The notes: generated by a model not told the origin, from the sequence alone. Shown: positions 1 to 8,156, counted from the stretch's first letter. The stretch is 64,000 nt of DNA from Oliverpabstia intestinalis (GCF_009696065.1 NZ_VUMS01000011.1:1-64000), one strand, 5' to 3'. Made by a program: numbers and translations.

Positions 1-2
1 AT

Positions 3-170
3 GTAATGACACGGCAATGTCTTTCAAGACGAATCAGTTCCATTGAACATCTTCAAAGAGAACTATCCGTTTGGGAAAACGAACGCAACAGTAATGAAGA
101 TGGCGTAAACTGGCAATTTAAAACAAATGATGCGCGTATAAAGCTCACATCTTTGTATCCTAAGTTGTAA
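3..170 (+). pseudogene. IS630-type transposase, C-terminal end (cut by window edge)
   Basis: An open frame enters from the left edge and stops at 168-170. Its last 55 residues include W-Q-F-K-T-N-D-A-R and end in L-T-S-L-Y-P-K-L. This matches the C-terminal signature of IS630 / Tc1-mariner-type transposases (W.F...DAR.KL..LYP). The catalytic DDE residues would lie upstream of the window, so it cannot be seen whether the gene is whole or broken. A perfect 15-bp hairpin covers the stop codon. IS630 elements duplicate a TA dinucleotide on insertion, which matters because two MITE-like repeats later in the window are TA-flanked. The family call is fairly firm; intactness is unknown. Confidence 0.7.
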
Positions 171-185
171 TTAGGATACAAAGAT
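149..185 (+). terminator. Hairpin at end of transposase gene
   Basis: Perfect 15-bp inverted repeat (149-163 with 171-185) around a 7-base loop that contains the transposase stop codon. There is no strong T tract after it, so it may be a transposon-end structure or a weak bidirectional terminator. Confidence 0.55.
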
Positions 186-421
186 TAGTTTAAATATCAA
201 CGTGTCATTACACTAGTCACCAACTTCGACTATGTTCACGAGGGTCAGCGGACCCTCGCGAAAGTCTACGTAGGTGCCGGATCTCATCTTTGCTAAAAGC
301 ACCAGCAAAAGGCTGTCAGTCCCGCCAGGGGCGGCTCCGGTTCTGTGTTTTGGAAGAAGGCGATAAGTTGATCAGGGTATGCCCCTCTTACCGCCAAGCA
401 AGTGAATTTTCGGACAAGAAC
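186..421. other. Non-coding stretch with several hairpins
   Basis: No credible gene is visible. Small perfect stems follow each other: 239-246 with 251-258 (loop AGCG), 273-277 with 299-303, and 322-326 with 330-334. The 12-mer at 201-212 is the exact reverse complement of 2-13 inside the transposase frame. This could be the right end of the insertion element or a structured RNA. I do not recognise a known family. Confidence 0.4.
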
Positions 422-449
422 TTGACATCTAATGGTTCTTTGTTATACT
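422..449 (+). promoter_or_regulatory. Consensus sigma-A promoter of the corrinoid operon
   Basis: TTGACA (422-427), 16-bp spacer, TATACT (444-449) with a TG extended -10 at 441-442. It lies immediately upstream of the cobalamin riboswitch, where the leader promoter should be. Confidence 0.8.
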
Positions 450-455
450 AGGCTT

Positions 456-658
456 TGACAGAGTTTTCCAGTGCCTCAAAACGATTGTAGTTGCGAGGAT
501 AATAGGGAATCAGGTGAGAGTCCTGAGCGATCCGGTCACTGTAAGCAGGGAGTGATGTCATATGCCGGAGATTTTCGAAGGCAGCCATTGCGTGGGAGAT
601 CCATGTGAGAAGGTTTGGCAAAGCGTTGATCTGTAAGTCAGGAAACCTGCTGGGAGAG
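456..658 (+). ncRNA. Cobalamin (B12) riboswitch aptamer
   Basis: The conserved core of the adenosylcobalamin aptamer is readable. GGGAATCAGGTG is at 505-516, CCTGAGC at 522-528, and CACTGTAAGCAGGGAG at 537-552. The B12 box AGTCAGGAAACCTGC is at 636-650. Spacing between the core and the B12 box fits the class. A terminator follows at 748-801 and the first gene begins at 994, so the switch should turn the downstream ABC transporter operon off when cobalamin is plentiful. Recognition is by conserved sequence blocks; a covariance-model search would settle the exact ends. Confidence 0.88.
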
Positions 659-747
659 TTGGTGAAGAGCTTCCGAAGAAAGCAGAACTCCAAAAGATGG
701 GAAAGCAGTGGTAGGTTAATCTGTTGTTTCAGTCTGAAGACATTTTT

Positions 748-801
748 GTCTGTAGTTGTATCTGATTCTTGCGAAAGAAGGGTATGGCTGCAGACTTTTT
801 T
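748..801 (+). terminator. Riboswitch expression-platform terminator
   Basis: GTCTGTAG (748-755) pairs with CTGCAGAC (788-795). Inside, TTCTT/AAGAA closes a GCGA tetraloop (766-779), and TTTTTT follows at 796-801. A competing hairpin, AGACA (738-742) with TGTCT (747-751), uses the left foot of the terminator stem and is a candidate antiterminator. This is the usual layout of a transcriptional OFF switch. Confidence 0.75.
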
Positions 802-993
802 GTGGAAAATGGGTAACTGTTTAATATCATTATGAATGAAATGAACGGTTACAATATTGTTTTCAGGCATGACTTCCCCAGGGACTATGTTATACTATGT
901 GCATCTTTTTTTGAAAGCGATTTGACGGACAGTTTTGCGGTCTTTACTCTGTTGACCGTGGCAGACAATATGTTGAAAGAAAGGAAATGTGAG

Positions 994-3900
994 ATGAAAG
1001 GAACAGGAAAGAGAATTCTCTCCGTATCCCTGTCTATTATGATGGCATTGGGTATGCCGTCAGGAACATTTGCAGCGACTCCTGATGAAGCTGCAGCAGG
1101 ACAGGTAAGCGAAGCAGAAGTTCCGGCAGCAGAACCGGAGGTAACACAGGAAGTCAGTCAGCAGGCCACAGAGGAGCCAAAGACTGAAGAGAATGTTGAG
1201 AAAGAAAAAAATGAAGAACAGAAGGCTGATGCAAAAAAGGAGCAGGAGAGTGTGACAGAACCGACTGCGGAACCAGCTGCACAGCCGGAAAAAGTTAAAA
1301 ATAATGAGAATACAAATGCCGAAACCAATCCGGAGAAAGAACTGCCGGATGTACAGGTGACAAAGGCAGAACTGGTTGAGACAAAAGAGGAATGTCTGGT
1401 TACAGTTTATACAGACAGTGATGTTTATGATCAGTTATATATCGGAAAGAAAGAAGATACAGAGAAAACATCGGTGATCGCCGGGGAGAAGGATCTGAAC
1501 GGAAAGTATAAGTTTCAGTTTGCAGTCAGCGAGGAAAAACTGGGAAGTAAGCTGCAGATCGTTCCGGGAATAAAAGAATCCGGAGAGTGGTATACAAAAC
1601 AGGATCTGTTCTGTCAGGTTCCGGAGAAAACACAGAAGGAAGATGCTGCAAAACCATCAGAAAAACCGGCGCCGTCAGAGGCACCGAGTACAGAACCTGT
1701 AGTTTCAACAATTCCCAGTGTGCCTGACATGGCATCACCAAATACAGAGAAATCACAGGTGATCAAAGAGGATGGTTCAGAATTTAAAATGTTCAAGGTA
1801 TCCTCATTTGAAGCAAAAACAGTAGGAAACAAGATTGAATTATCATTAAAAACAAAAAATGTATCTTTTGATAAGATATATTTTGGAATGAATGCAGATG
1901 CAGAAAAAACATCGATTATTAATGGCACCTGGACAGAAACTGAACAGGAGTGGCAGTTTCAGTTCGATGTCGATAGAAACAAGTCAGGGAAAGCCATTCC
2001 TATAGTTTTAGGAAAGAAAGATGGAACCTGGTTTAGCAAATATCAGTTGTATTTAACAATTCCAGAAGAAGCAATGAAGTCACCGGATGTAACGAAGTCA
2101 CAGGTGATCAAAGAGGATGGTTCAATATTCAAAATGTTCAAGATATCCTCAGCAGAAGTAAAATCTGCAGAAAATATGATGGAATTAACAGTAAAGACGG
2201 CTAATAGATCCTTTGATAAATTTTATTTTGGATGGAATGAAGATACAGAAAAAAAACCGACAGTCAATGGAACTTTGACAGGGAAAGAGTGGACTTTTCA
2301 TTTTTCTGTTGATAAGAAAAAAGCAGGAAAAGCTATTCCTGTAGTTCTGGGAAAGCCGGATGGAACCTGGTTTAATAAATATCAGTTATTTCTGACGATT
2401 CCCGAGGTAAAAAATAGTGGTGAGGCAGAAGTGCCGACAACACCTGTAACACCTACAAAGCCTGTGCCTTCTACTACACCATCTCAATCAACACGTCCGG
2501 CAGGTGTTCCGGCGGATGGTGTTTATACAACGACTATCTCTACAGGAGCAGAGATGTTCCGTGTAGTGGCAACTATATTAACGGTAAAAAATGGAAAAAT
2601 GAGTGCAGAAATCACTTTAAGTGGAACCGGATATGATTATCTGTACATGGGAACCGCAGCAGAAGCAGCTGGCAATGAGAGTCAGTGGATTGGATGTAAA
2701 GATGAGCAAAAATCCTATATTGAAAACGGCGAAGAAAAAACCGGAAGAAGTTATATCATTCCAATTTCAACACTGGATACTCCACTAGCTATGGCATCTC
2801 ATTCAGTGAAAAGAGACAGGTGGTACGACAGAAGCATTACAGTAAGTTCCAAAGATCTGAAAAAAATATCTTCTGATGAAGCAGGAAGCAACCAAGGAGT
2901 AAATACAAATCCAACACCGGCTTCAGATCCAACCGCAACGAAAGATTCTACCAAGGACACAACCCCGGCTGAAGAATCCAAATCAGAGTCCGATACCAGT
3001 GGATCTACCAGTCAGGTAAACAGCAAAACTAAGCTGAAAGACGGTGTTTACACTCCGGACAAATTCACCTGGTCCGGTGGTACAGGAAAGGTAAGTATTA
3101 CCTGCGATAAAGTAAACATCAAAAATGGCCAGGCTCTGGCAACCATCGCATTCAGCAGCTCCGCATACCAGTATGTAAAAGCAAACGGAAAGAAATATTT
3201 CCCGACCCACACCGGCGGAAAGTCCATTTTTGTAATTCCGGTGGAATTGAATAAGAACAATAAGATCATTGGTATGACCACCAAGATGAGCGCAGCTCAT
3301 GAGATCGAGTACAGCATTATGGTCTACCTGGCAGCGGCTGACGGAGACGGAAGTGGCGCAGCAGCTGGAGACGGCAGCGGCATGAATTTTGGAAGCAAGG
3401 ACAAGCTGGATGAGAAGGCGCCGGATATCATTGGTCTGAAATACAAATCAGAGACAAAACTGGACTATGCCGACTATTTTAAAATCTATCATTATGACGA
3501 TGATATAACTCTTCTGGAGATCGATTTGTCCAAGGATACCGATAAGGATCCGGAGAAGCTGGAAAAGGATGCAGAAGCCAAGGATACAGCGGATGCGGAT
3601 AACAAAAAGGATACCAAGAAAACCGGTAAGAGTGGCAAAAAGAAAGTTGCCAAGATTACCATCAAGAGAAACGATGAGGAAAAGAAGACCACAGACACCC
3701 AGAGCGTAGCCTATAACGATGAGGGAGAGGCTGTAGTACAGACCCAGGAAGAGATCACAGCAGATCTGTATAAGGCAAAGGTTGTAAAATATCTTATCGT
3801 TCCGGAAGATTCCGACACAGAACTGCCGGTAGGTATCGAGAAAGAAATGATTGTTGTAAAACTGCCTATCAAACATGCTTATGTGGATTCTGAAGAGTCT

Positions 3901-4461
3901 GTCAGCACTCTGGAAACTCTGAAACTTTTGAAAAAGGTTAAAGCAGTAGGATTTGACAAGGATGAGACAGATATTGATGCAGTCAATAAAGGACTGGAAG
4001 AAGATAAGATGGTATATGCAGGGGCAGCCGATGATCTGAAATTCCGGGAACTGGTAAAGAATAAGATCGATTTTGCAATCGTTTCTTCTGAAGTTCTGCC
4101 GGGAAGCAAAACAGCAGAAGATGCCAAAGAAAAGGGCAGCGATACCGACGGCAAGAAAAACAGCAACAGTAAGAATCAGAAGAAAGCAGATGTGAAAGAC
4201 GCAGACGATAAGAGTACAGATACAGACAGCAAAAAAACAACAGACAGTTCCGATGAAAATGAGGAAGAGGCAGTGCTGGATCAGCTGGCGGATAATTTTG
4301 CAACTCTCGGTATCCCTATGCTGATCGACCGATCTGCAGACGAAGAGTCTGATCTCGGCAAAGCTGAGTGGCTGAAGGTATACGGCGCATTCTTTGGATG
4401 CAGCGACAAGACAGACAAACTGTATGACAAAGCAGTTAAAGCTGCCAAAAGCAAAAAATAA
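994..4461 (+). CDS. Secreted multidomain corrinoid-operon protein (NEAT-like repeats plus half-PBP domain)
   Basis: This is the first gene after the cobalamin riboswitch, 1155 residues. The start at 994 is chosen for AAAGGAAA just upstream and because the protein then opens with a signal peptide (cut near residues 27-29); the frame is open further upstream without one. An acidic Pro/Glu-rich linker runs from about 30 to 115. Three related beta-rich repeats follow at about 119-208, 253-356 and 368-470. Two further repeats begin with D-G-V-Y-T (about 503-620 and 682-785) and resemble NEAT or other Ig-like ligand-binding modules. Residues from about 809 to the end align with the first half of the next gene's substrate-binding protein but carry two long Lys/Asp-rich insertions. 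No LPXTG or lipobox is seen. A role in capturing corrinoids outside the membrane is inferred from the operon; the binding activity is not shown by sequence. Confidence 0.85.
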   Translation: MKGTGKRILSVSLSIMMALGMPSGTFAATPDEAAAGQVSEAEVPAAEPEVTQEVSQQATEEPKTEENVEKEKNEEQKADAKKEQESVTEPTAEPAAQPEKVKNNENTNAETNPEKELPDVQVTKAELVETKEECLVTVYTDSDVYDQLYIGKKEDTEKTSVIAGEKDLNGKYKFQFAVSEEKLGSKLQIVPGIKESGEWYTKQDLFCQVPEKTQKEDAAKPSEKPAPSEAPSTEPVVSTIPSVPDMASPNTEKSQVIKEDGSEFKMFKVSSFEAKTVGNKIELSLKTKNVSFDKIYFGMNADAEKTSIINGTWTETEQEWQFQFDVDRNKSGKAIPIVLGKKDGTWFSKYQLYLTIPEEAMKSPDVTKSQVIKEDGSIFKMFKISSAEVKSAENMMELTVKTANRSFDKFYFGWNEDTEKKPTVNGTLTGKEWTFHFSVDKKKAGKAIPVVLGKPDGTWFNKYQLFLTIPEVKNSGEAEVPTTPVTPTKPVPSTTPSQSTRPAGVPADGVYTTTISTGAEMFRVVATILTVKNGKMSAEITLSGTGYDYLYMGTAAEAAGNESQWIGCKDEQKSYIENGEEKTGRSYIIPISTLDTPLAMASHSVKRDRWYDRSITVSSKDLKKISSDEAGSNQGVNTNPTPASDPTATKDSTKDTTPAEESKSESDTSGSTSQVNSKTKLKDGVYTPDKFTWSGGTGKVSITCDKVNIKNGQALATIAFSSSAYQYVKANGKKYFPTHTGGKSIFVIPVELNKNNKIIGMTTKMSAAHEIEYSIMVYLAAADGDGSGAAAGDGSGMNFGSKDKLDEKAPDIIGLKYKSETKLDYADYFKIYHYDDDITLLEIDLSKDTDKDPEKLEKDAEAKDTADADNKKDTKKTGKSGKKKVAKITIKRNDEEKKTTDTQSVAYNDEGEAVVQTQEEITADLYKAKVVKYLIVPEDSDTELPVGIEKEMIVVKLPIKHAYVDSEESVSTLETLKLLKKVKAVGFDKDETDIDAVNKGLEEDKMVYAGAADDLKFRELVKNKIDFAIVSSEVLPGSKTAEDAKEKGSDTDGKKNSNSKNQKKADVKDADDKSTDTDSKKTTDSSDENEEEAVLDQLADNFATLGIPMLIDRSADEESDLGKAEWLKVYGAFFGCSDKTDKLYDKAVKAAKSKK

Positions 4462-4525
4462 AGATTGTCGTATTTGTTAACAGATATTGAATAGTTAAAG
4501 ACAAAAGGACAAACGGGGAAAAAGA

Positions 4526-5839
4526 ATGAAGAAAAATATTTATCAGAAATGCAGCCGGATGACGGCAGTGTTCCTTGCAGCAGCCATGCTGCTTACCGGC
4601 TGCGGCGGCAGTGGGGATACCCCATCTGCTTCTGAAAAGGCAGAGAGTACGACCCGGGAAAGCACGGATACAACGAAAGAAACCGATTCTGCAGACGCAA
4701 AAAAAGATACAGAAAAGCAGCAGGATGCAGAACAGAAAGGGGTATCCGGCGATACAGCTTCTTATCTGACAGATGCATCCGATGCGCCTGAGGTGGCAGG
4801 ACTTACCTGCCAGGGGAAGCTGAAACTGGAGTATGCAGACTGCTTTGATGTGTATTATTATGAAGATGATTATCAGCTGATCGATGTACATGACAGTGCT
4901 CAGTATCTTCTGGTGCCTGAGGGAGCGGAGGCTCCCGAAGGTCTGGACGACAGTATCATCGTGCTGCAGAAACCATTGGATAAGATTTATCTGGCAGCCA
5001 GCTCCACTATGGCGCTTTTCCGTGCACTGGATTCCCTGGATAACATCAAGATGAGTGGAATCGACGCTTCCGGCTGGTATATTGAAGAGGCAAAACAGGC
5101 CATGGAAGACGGTAAGATCCAGTTTGCAGGAAAATACAGCGAGCCGGATTATGAGATGCTGGTAGATCAGGATTGCGATGTGGCTATTGAATCCACTATG
5201 ATTCTCCACACACCGAAAGTACAGGAGATGATCGAAGACCTGGATATTCCGGTATTTATCGACCGCTCCAGCTACGAGACCCATCCTCTGGCAAGAACAG
5301 AATGGATCAAGTTGTATGGTGCTATGTTAGATAAGGAAGAAGAGGCATATAGCTTTTTCAATGAACAGGCCAAGGTAATCGGCGACCTGAAAGACTTTAA
5401 AAATACGGAAAAGACGGTGGCATTTTTCTTTGTAAGTACGGACGGTTCTATTGTAGTGAGAAGAACCCAGGATTATATTCCAAGCATGATCGAGCTGGCA
5501 GGCGGAAGATACGTATTCCAGGATCTGGACAGTGTGGAGACAACCAGTGCTTCCGTATCCATGAGCATGGAGGAATTCTATGCAGCTGCAGCAGATGCAG
5601 ATTATCTGGTATACAATGCCACTATTGACAATCCCATCCAGTCCGTAGACGAACTGGTTGCAAAGAACGAATTGTTTGAGGACTTCAAAGCTGTTCAGGA
5701 AGGCAATGTATGGTGTGTAGGAAAATATATGTATCAGGCAACGGATATCGTTGGTCAGCTGATCACAGATTTTCATCTGATGTTAACCGACGGAGATGAG
5801 AAAGACATGACATTCCTTACTAAAGTAAGTGATAAGTAA
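4526..5839 (+). CDS. Corrinoid ABC transporter substrate-binding lipoprotein (BtuF-like)
   Basis: 437 residues. The N-terminus has a lipoprotein signal with lipobox L-L-T-G-C and modified Cys26, followed by a Ser/Thr/Asp/Lys-rich tether to about residue 80. The rest is a TroA/FecB-type periplasmic-binding fold, as in siderophore, heme and cobalamin receptors. It should hand its ligand to the permease encoded 11 bp downstream. On annotation alone it would be called an iron-siderophore protein; the riboswitch upstream argues for cobalamin or other corrinoids. Its N-terminal lobe is the paralogue of the C-terminal part of the preceding gene product, for example the matching stretches F-I-D-R-S and E-W-I-K-L-Y-G-A here against L-I-D-R-S and E-W-L-K-V-Y-G-A there. 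Confidence 0.88.
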   Translation: MKKNIYQKCSRMTAVFLAAAMLLTGCGGSGDTPSASEKAESTTRESTDTTKETDSADAKKDTEKQQDAEQKGVSGDTASYLTDASDAPEVAGLTCQGKLKLEYADCFDVYYYEDDYQLIDVHDSAQYLLVPEGAEAPEGLDDSIIVLQKPLDKIYLAASSTMALFRALDSLDNIKMSGIDASGWYIEEAKQAMEDGKIQFAGKYSEPDYEMLVDQDCDVAIESTMILHTPKVQEMIEDLDIPVFIDRSSYETHPLARTEWIKLYGAMLDKEEEAYSFFNEQAKVIGDLKDFKNTEKTVAFFFVSTDGSIVVRRTQDYIPSMIELAGGRYVFQDLDSVETTSASVSMSMEEFYAAAADADYLVYNATIDNPIQSVDELVAKNELFEDFKAVQEGNVWCVGKYMYQATDIVGQLITDFHLMLTDGDEKDMTFLTKVSDK

Positions 5840-5850
5840 CAGGAGAAATC

Positions 5851-6915
5851 ATGAAAAAACGAAAAGAAGCCCTTCAGGGGGCAACCGATTTTCATTATGA
5901 AAATTTTCTGCGCAGAAGCCGGTATACATCGGTATTTCTCGTACTGCTGGCGGCATTTTGCGTGATCACTGTTTTGAATATCAATACCGGAAATGTGGAT
6001 ATCTCTATCCCAAAGATTTTAAAGATTATTTTTCTTCGGGAAGGAAATAAGATGGAATATAACATTATCTGGAAGATCCGTCTGCCAAGAATTCTGATGG
6101 CGGCCATCCTTGGGGGAGCACTTTCTCTTTCCGGATTTTTATTACAGACCTTCTTTGAAAATCCTATTGCAGGTCCCTTTGTGCTCGGTATTTCCTCCGG
6201 AGCCAAAATGGTGGTAGCTCTGACGATGATTTATTTTCTGGGACGGTTTCAGGTGGTATCTTCTTATACGCTGATCATAGCAGCCTTTATCGGTTCCCTG
6301 ATCGCCACAGGCTTTATCCTTTTGGTGTCCAGACGGATCAATCATATGGCAACACTTTTAGTAGCAGGTATCATGATCGGTTATATCTGTTCAGCGGTCA
6401 CGGATTTTGTGGTGACTTTTGCAGAGGACTCAGACATTGTCAACCTGCACGGATGGAGCCAGGGAAGCTTTTCCGGTATGAACTGGAGCAATGTGAAGGT
6501 GGCGGCAGTTGTCATCGGAGTGACGATCCTTATTACATTTTTTATGTCCAAGCCGATCGGAGCTTACCAGCTGGGAGAAGCCTATGCCCAGAGTATGGGT
6601 GTGAATATTCGCTTTTTCAGGATTATGTTGATACTGACTTCCAGTGTGCTTTCTGCATGTGTGACTGCATTTGCCGGACCTATTTCTTTCGTGGGAATCG
6701 CTGTTCCCTATCTGGTAAAGAGAAGTCTTGGAACTTCCCGGCCACTGATCGTCATTCCTGCCACATTTTTGGGTGGCGGTGTCTTCTGTATGATGTGTGA
6801 TCTCATCGCGCGTATGGCATTTGCACCGCTGGAACTGAATATCAGTACCGTGACTTCGATATTTGGTGCGCCGGTGGTTATTTTCATGATGTTGCACCGG
6901 AAGAAAGGAAACTGA
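5851..6915 (+). CDS. FecCD/BtuC-family ABC permease
   Basis: 354 residues with about ten hydrophobic helices. It carries the family hallmarks: I-R-L-P-R-I-L early on, then N-P-I-A-G-P-F-V-L-G-I-S-S-G-A, and the late G-P-I-S-F-V-G-I-A-V-P-Y coupling region. It begins 11 bp after the substrate-binding protein and ends 1 bp before the ATPase start, so the three are one transcription unit. It would form the homodimeric channel through the membrane. BtuC, FhuB and heme permeases cannot be told apart by these motifs; cobalamin is preferred because of the riboswitch. Confidence 0.88.
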   Translation: MKKRKEALQGATDFHYENFLRRSRYTSVFLVLLAAFCVITVLNINTGNVDISIPKILKIIFLREGNKMEYNIIWKIRLPRILMAAILGGALSLSGFLLQTFFENPIAGPFVLGISSGAKMVVALTMIYFLGRFQVVSSYTLIIAAFIGSLIATGFILLVSRRINHMATLLVAGIMIGYICSAVTDFVVTFAEDSDIVNLHGWSQGSFSGMNWSNVKVAAVVIGVTILITFFMSKPIGAYQLGEAYAQSMGVNIRFFRIMLILTSSVLSACVTAFAGPISFVGIAVPYLVKRSLGTSRPLIVIPATFLGGGVFCMMCDLIARMAFAPLELNISTVTSIFGAPVVIFMMLHRKKGN

Positions 6916-6916
6916 C

Positions 6917-8002
6917 ATGGGAGAATATTATTTTCATCTGGATCAGCTGACGGTGGGATACAACGGAAAGCCTCTGATTGATCAGATTCAGGTAGGTATC
7001 CATAAAGGAGAGATTGTCACACTGATCGGACCGAACGGATCCGGAAAATCAACAATTTTAAAGAGTATTACCAGACAGCTGAAGATACTTGGCGGTAAGG
7101 TTCTGTATGAGGAGAATGATCTGCACAAGCTTTCTTACAAGGAACTTTCCACCAGAATAGCAGTAGTTCTGACAGAGCGCATGCGGCCGGAACTGATGAC
7201 CTGTCATGATATTGTGGCAACCGGTCGCTATCCTTATACAGGTCGCCTGGGTATCTTAAGCCGGGAAGACGAGAATAAAGTGGATGAGGCCATGCGGATC
7301 GTCCATGCGGAAGAACTGGGAAGCCGGGATTTTAATGCCATCAGTGACGGGCAGCGTCAGAGAGTCCTTCTTGCAAGAGCTATCTGCCAGGAACCGGAGA
7401 TCATCGTGCTGGATGAGCCTACCTCTTTTCTGGATATCCGTCATAAGCTGGAACTGTTATCCATTCTCCGCTCTATGGCAAAAGAAAAGGGCATAACCGT
7501 GATCATGTCTCTCCATGAGATCGATCTGGCCCAGAAGATTGCAGATCAGATCCTTTGCGTAAAAGGAGATCATGTCTGCTATTACGGAACTCCGGAACAG
7601 ATCTTTGAAGAACAGACCATCCGGGAATTATACGGAATCGAAAACGGATTCTATGATCCAAGATTTGGCAGCATTGAGCTTCCAAAGGTTGAGGGGGAGC
7701 CGGAGGTCTTCGTGATCGCCGGATGCGGAAGGGGAATACCCATCTACAGAAAATTACAAAAGGATAATATCCCCTTTGCAACAGGCATCCTGTACACCAA
7801 CGATGTGGATTATCAGTTAGCCCGCCTGCTAGCCGCCAGGGTGATCACAGAGGAACCTTTTTGCCAGATTACTCAGGAGCATCTCCGGGAAGCAATAAAG
7901 GTCATGGAAAACTGTAAAAAGGTGATCTGCGCCGATGTTCCCATCGGAGAATGCAACAAAGGGCTGGAGGAACTGATCCGGGCTGCAAAAAAGAGAATGT
8001 AA
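6917..8002 (+). CDS. ABC transporter ATPase with extra C-terminal domain (BtuD-like)
   Basis: 361 residues. The nucleotide-binding domain fills about 1-240: Walker A G-P-N-G-S-G-K-S-T at 38-46, signature S-D-G-Q-R at 143-147, Walker B I-I-V-L-D-E-P at 162-168, and switch His200. FecE/BtuD proteins are normally about 250-270 residues; here about 110 more follow. The extension opens with V-F-V-I-A-G-C-G-R-G, reads like a small Rossmann-type alpha/beta domain, and ends in a Lys/Arg tail. I do not know its function; it may sense the substrate or a nucleotide. This is the last gene of the operon, followed by a strong terminator. Confidence 0.88.
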   Translation: MGEYYFHLDQLTVGYNGKPLIDQIQVGIHKGEIVTLIGPNGSGKSTILKSITRQLKILGGKVLYEENDLHKLSYKELSTRIAVVLTERMRPELMTCHDIVATGRYPYTGRLGILSREDENKVDEAMRIVHAEELGSRDFNAISDGQRQRVLLARAICQEPEIIVLDEPTSFLDIRHKLELLSILRSMAKEKGITVIMSLHEIDLAQKIADQILCVKGDHVCYYGTPEQIFEEQTIRELYGIENGFYDPRFGSIELPKVEGEPEVFVIAGCGRGIPIYRKLQKDNIPFATGILYTNDVDYQLARLLAARVITEEPFCQITQEHLREAIKVMENCKKVICADVPIGECNKGLEELIRAAKKRM

Positions 8003-8017
8003 GAGAAGAAAACAAAG

Positions 8018-8057
8018 AAAGATCCTGATGAAATCTATTTTCACCGGGATCTTTTTG
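8018..8057 (+). terminator. Terminator of the corrinoid operon
   Basis: AAAGATCC (8018-8025) pairs with GGATCTTT (8047-8054), with further pairing inside (TGAAA/TTTCA), and a T-rich tail. Confidence 0.85.
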
Positions 8058-8074
8058 TTGCATTGTATATCAAT

Positions 8075-8095
8075 AATTGGTCCGGTGGACCAATT
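8075..8095. promoter_or_regulatory. Perfect palindrome, possible operator
   Basis: AATTGGTCC, GGT, GGACCAATT: a 9-3-9 perfect inverted repeat followed by TT. It lies between the operon terminator and the promoter at 8127. The symmetry fits a regulator site of the GntR or LacI kind, or a second small terminator. The regulator is not identifiable here. Confidence 0.5.
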
Positions 8096-8126
8096 TTGAT
8101 TGCTGTTCGCGGGTGTCTGTTATGAC

Positions 8127-8156
8127 TTGAGATATAGAGAGAAGATACGGTATAAT
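8127..8156 (+). promoter_or_regulatory. Promoter of the sensor operon
   Basis: TTGAGA (8127-8132), 18-bp spacer, TATAAT (8151-8156). The leader to 8260 also contains the hairpin GTAACTG / CAGTTAC (8170-8176 with 8189-8195). Confidence 0.7.

Noticed and set aside
605-835. 76-residue plus-strand frame
   Set aside because: It runs through the B12 box and the expression-platform terminator and has no ribosome site.
448-870. 140-residue open frame on the minus strand with a fair ribosome site
   Set aside because: It lies exactly over the cobalamin riboswitch and its terminator on the other strand; conserved RNA blocks explain the sequence better than a protein.
832-993. Longer N-terminus for the large secreted protein
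   Set aside because: It would bury the signal peptide 54 residues inside the protein; the start at 994 has a ribosome site.
4526-8002. Iron-siderophore or heme transporter
   Set aside because: Family motifs alone allow it, but the cobalamin riboswitch in front of the operon and the lack of a visible Fur-type site favour corrinoids.
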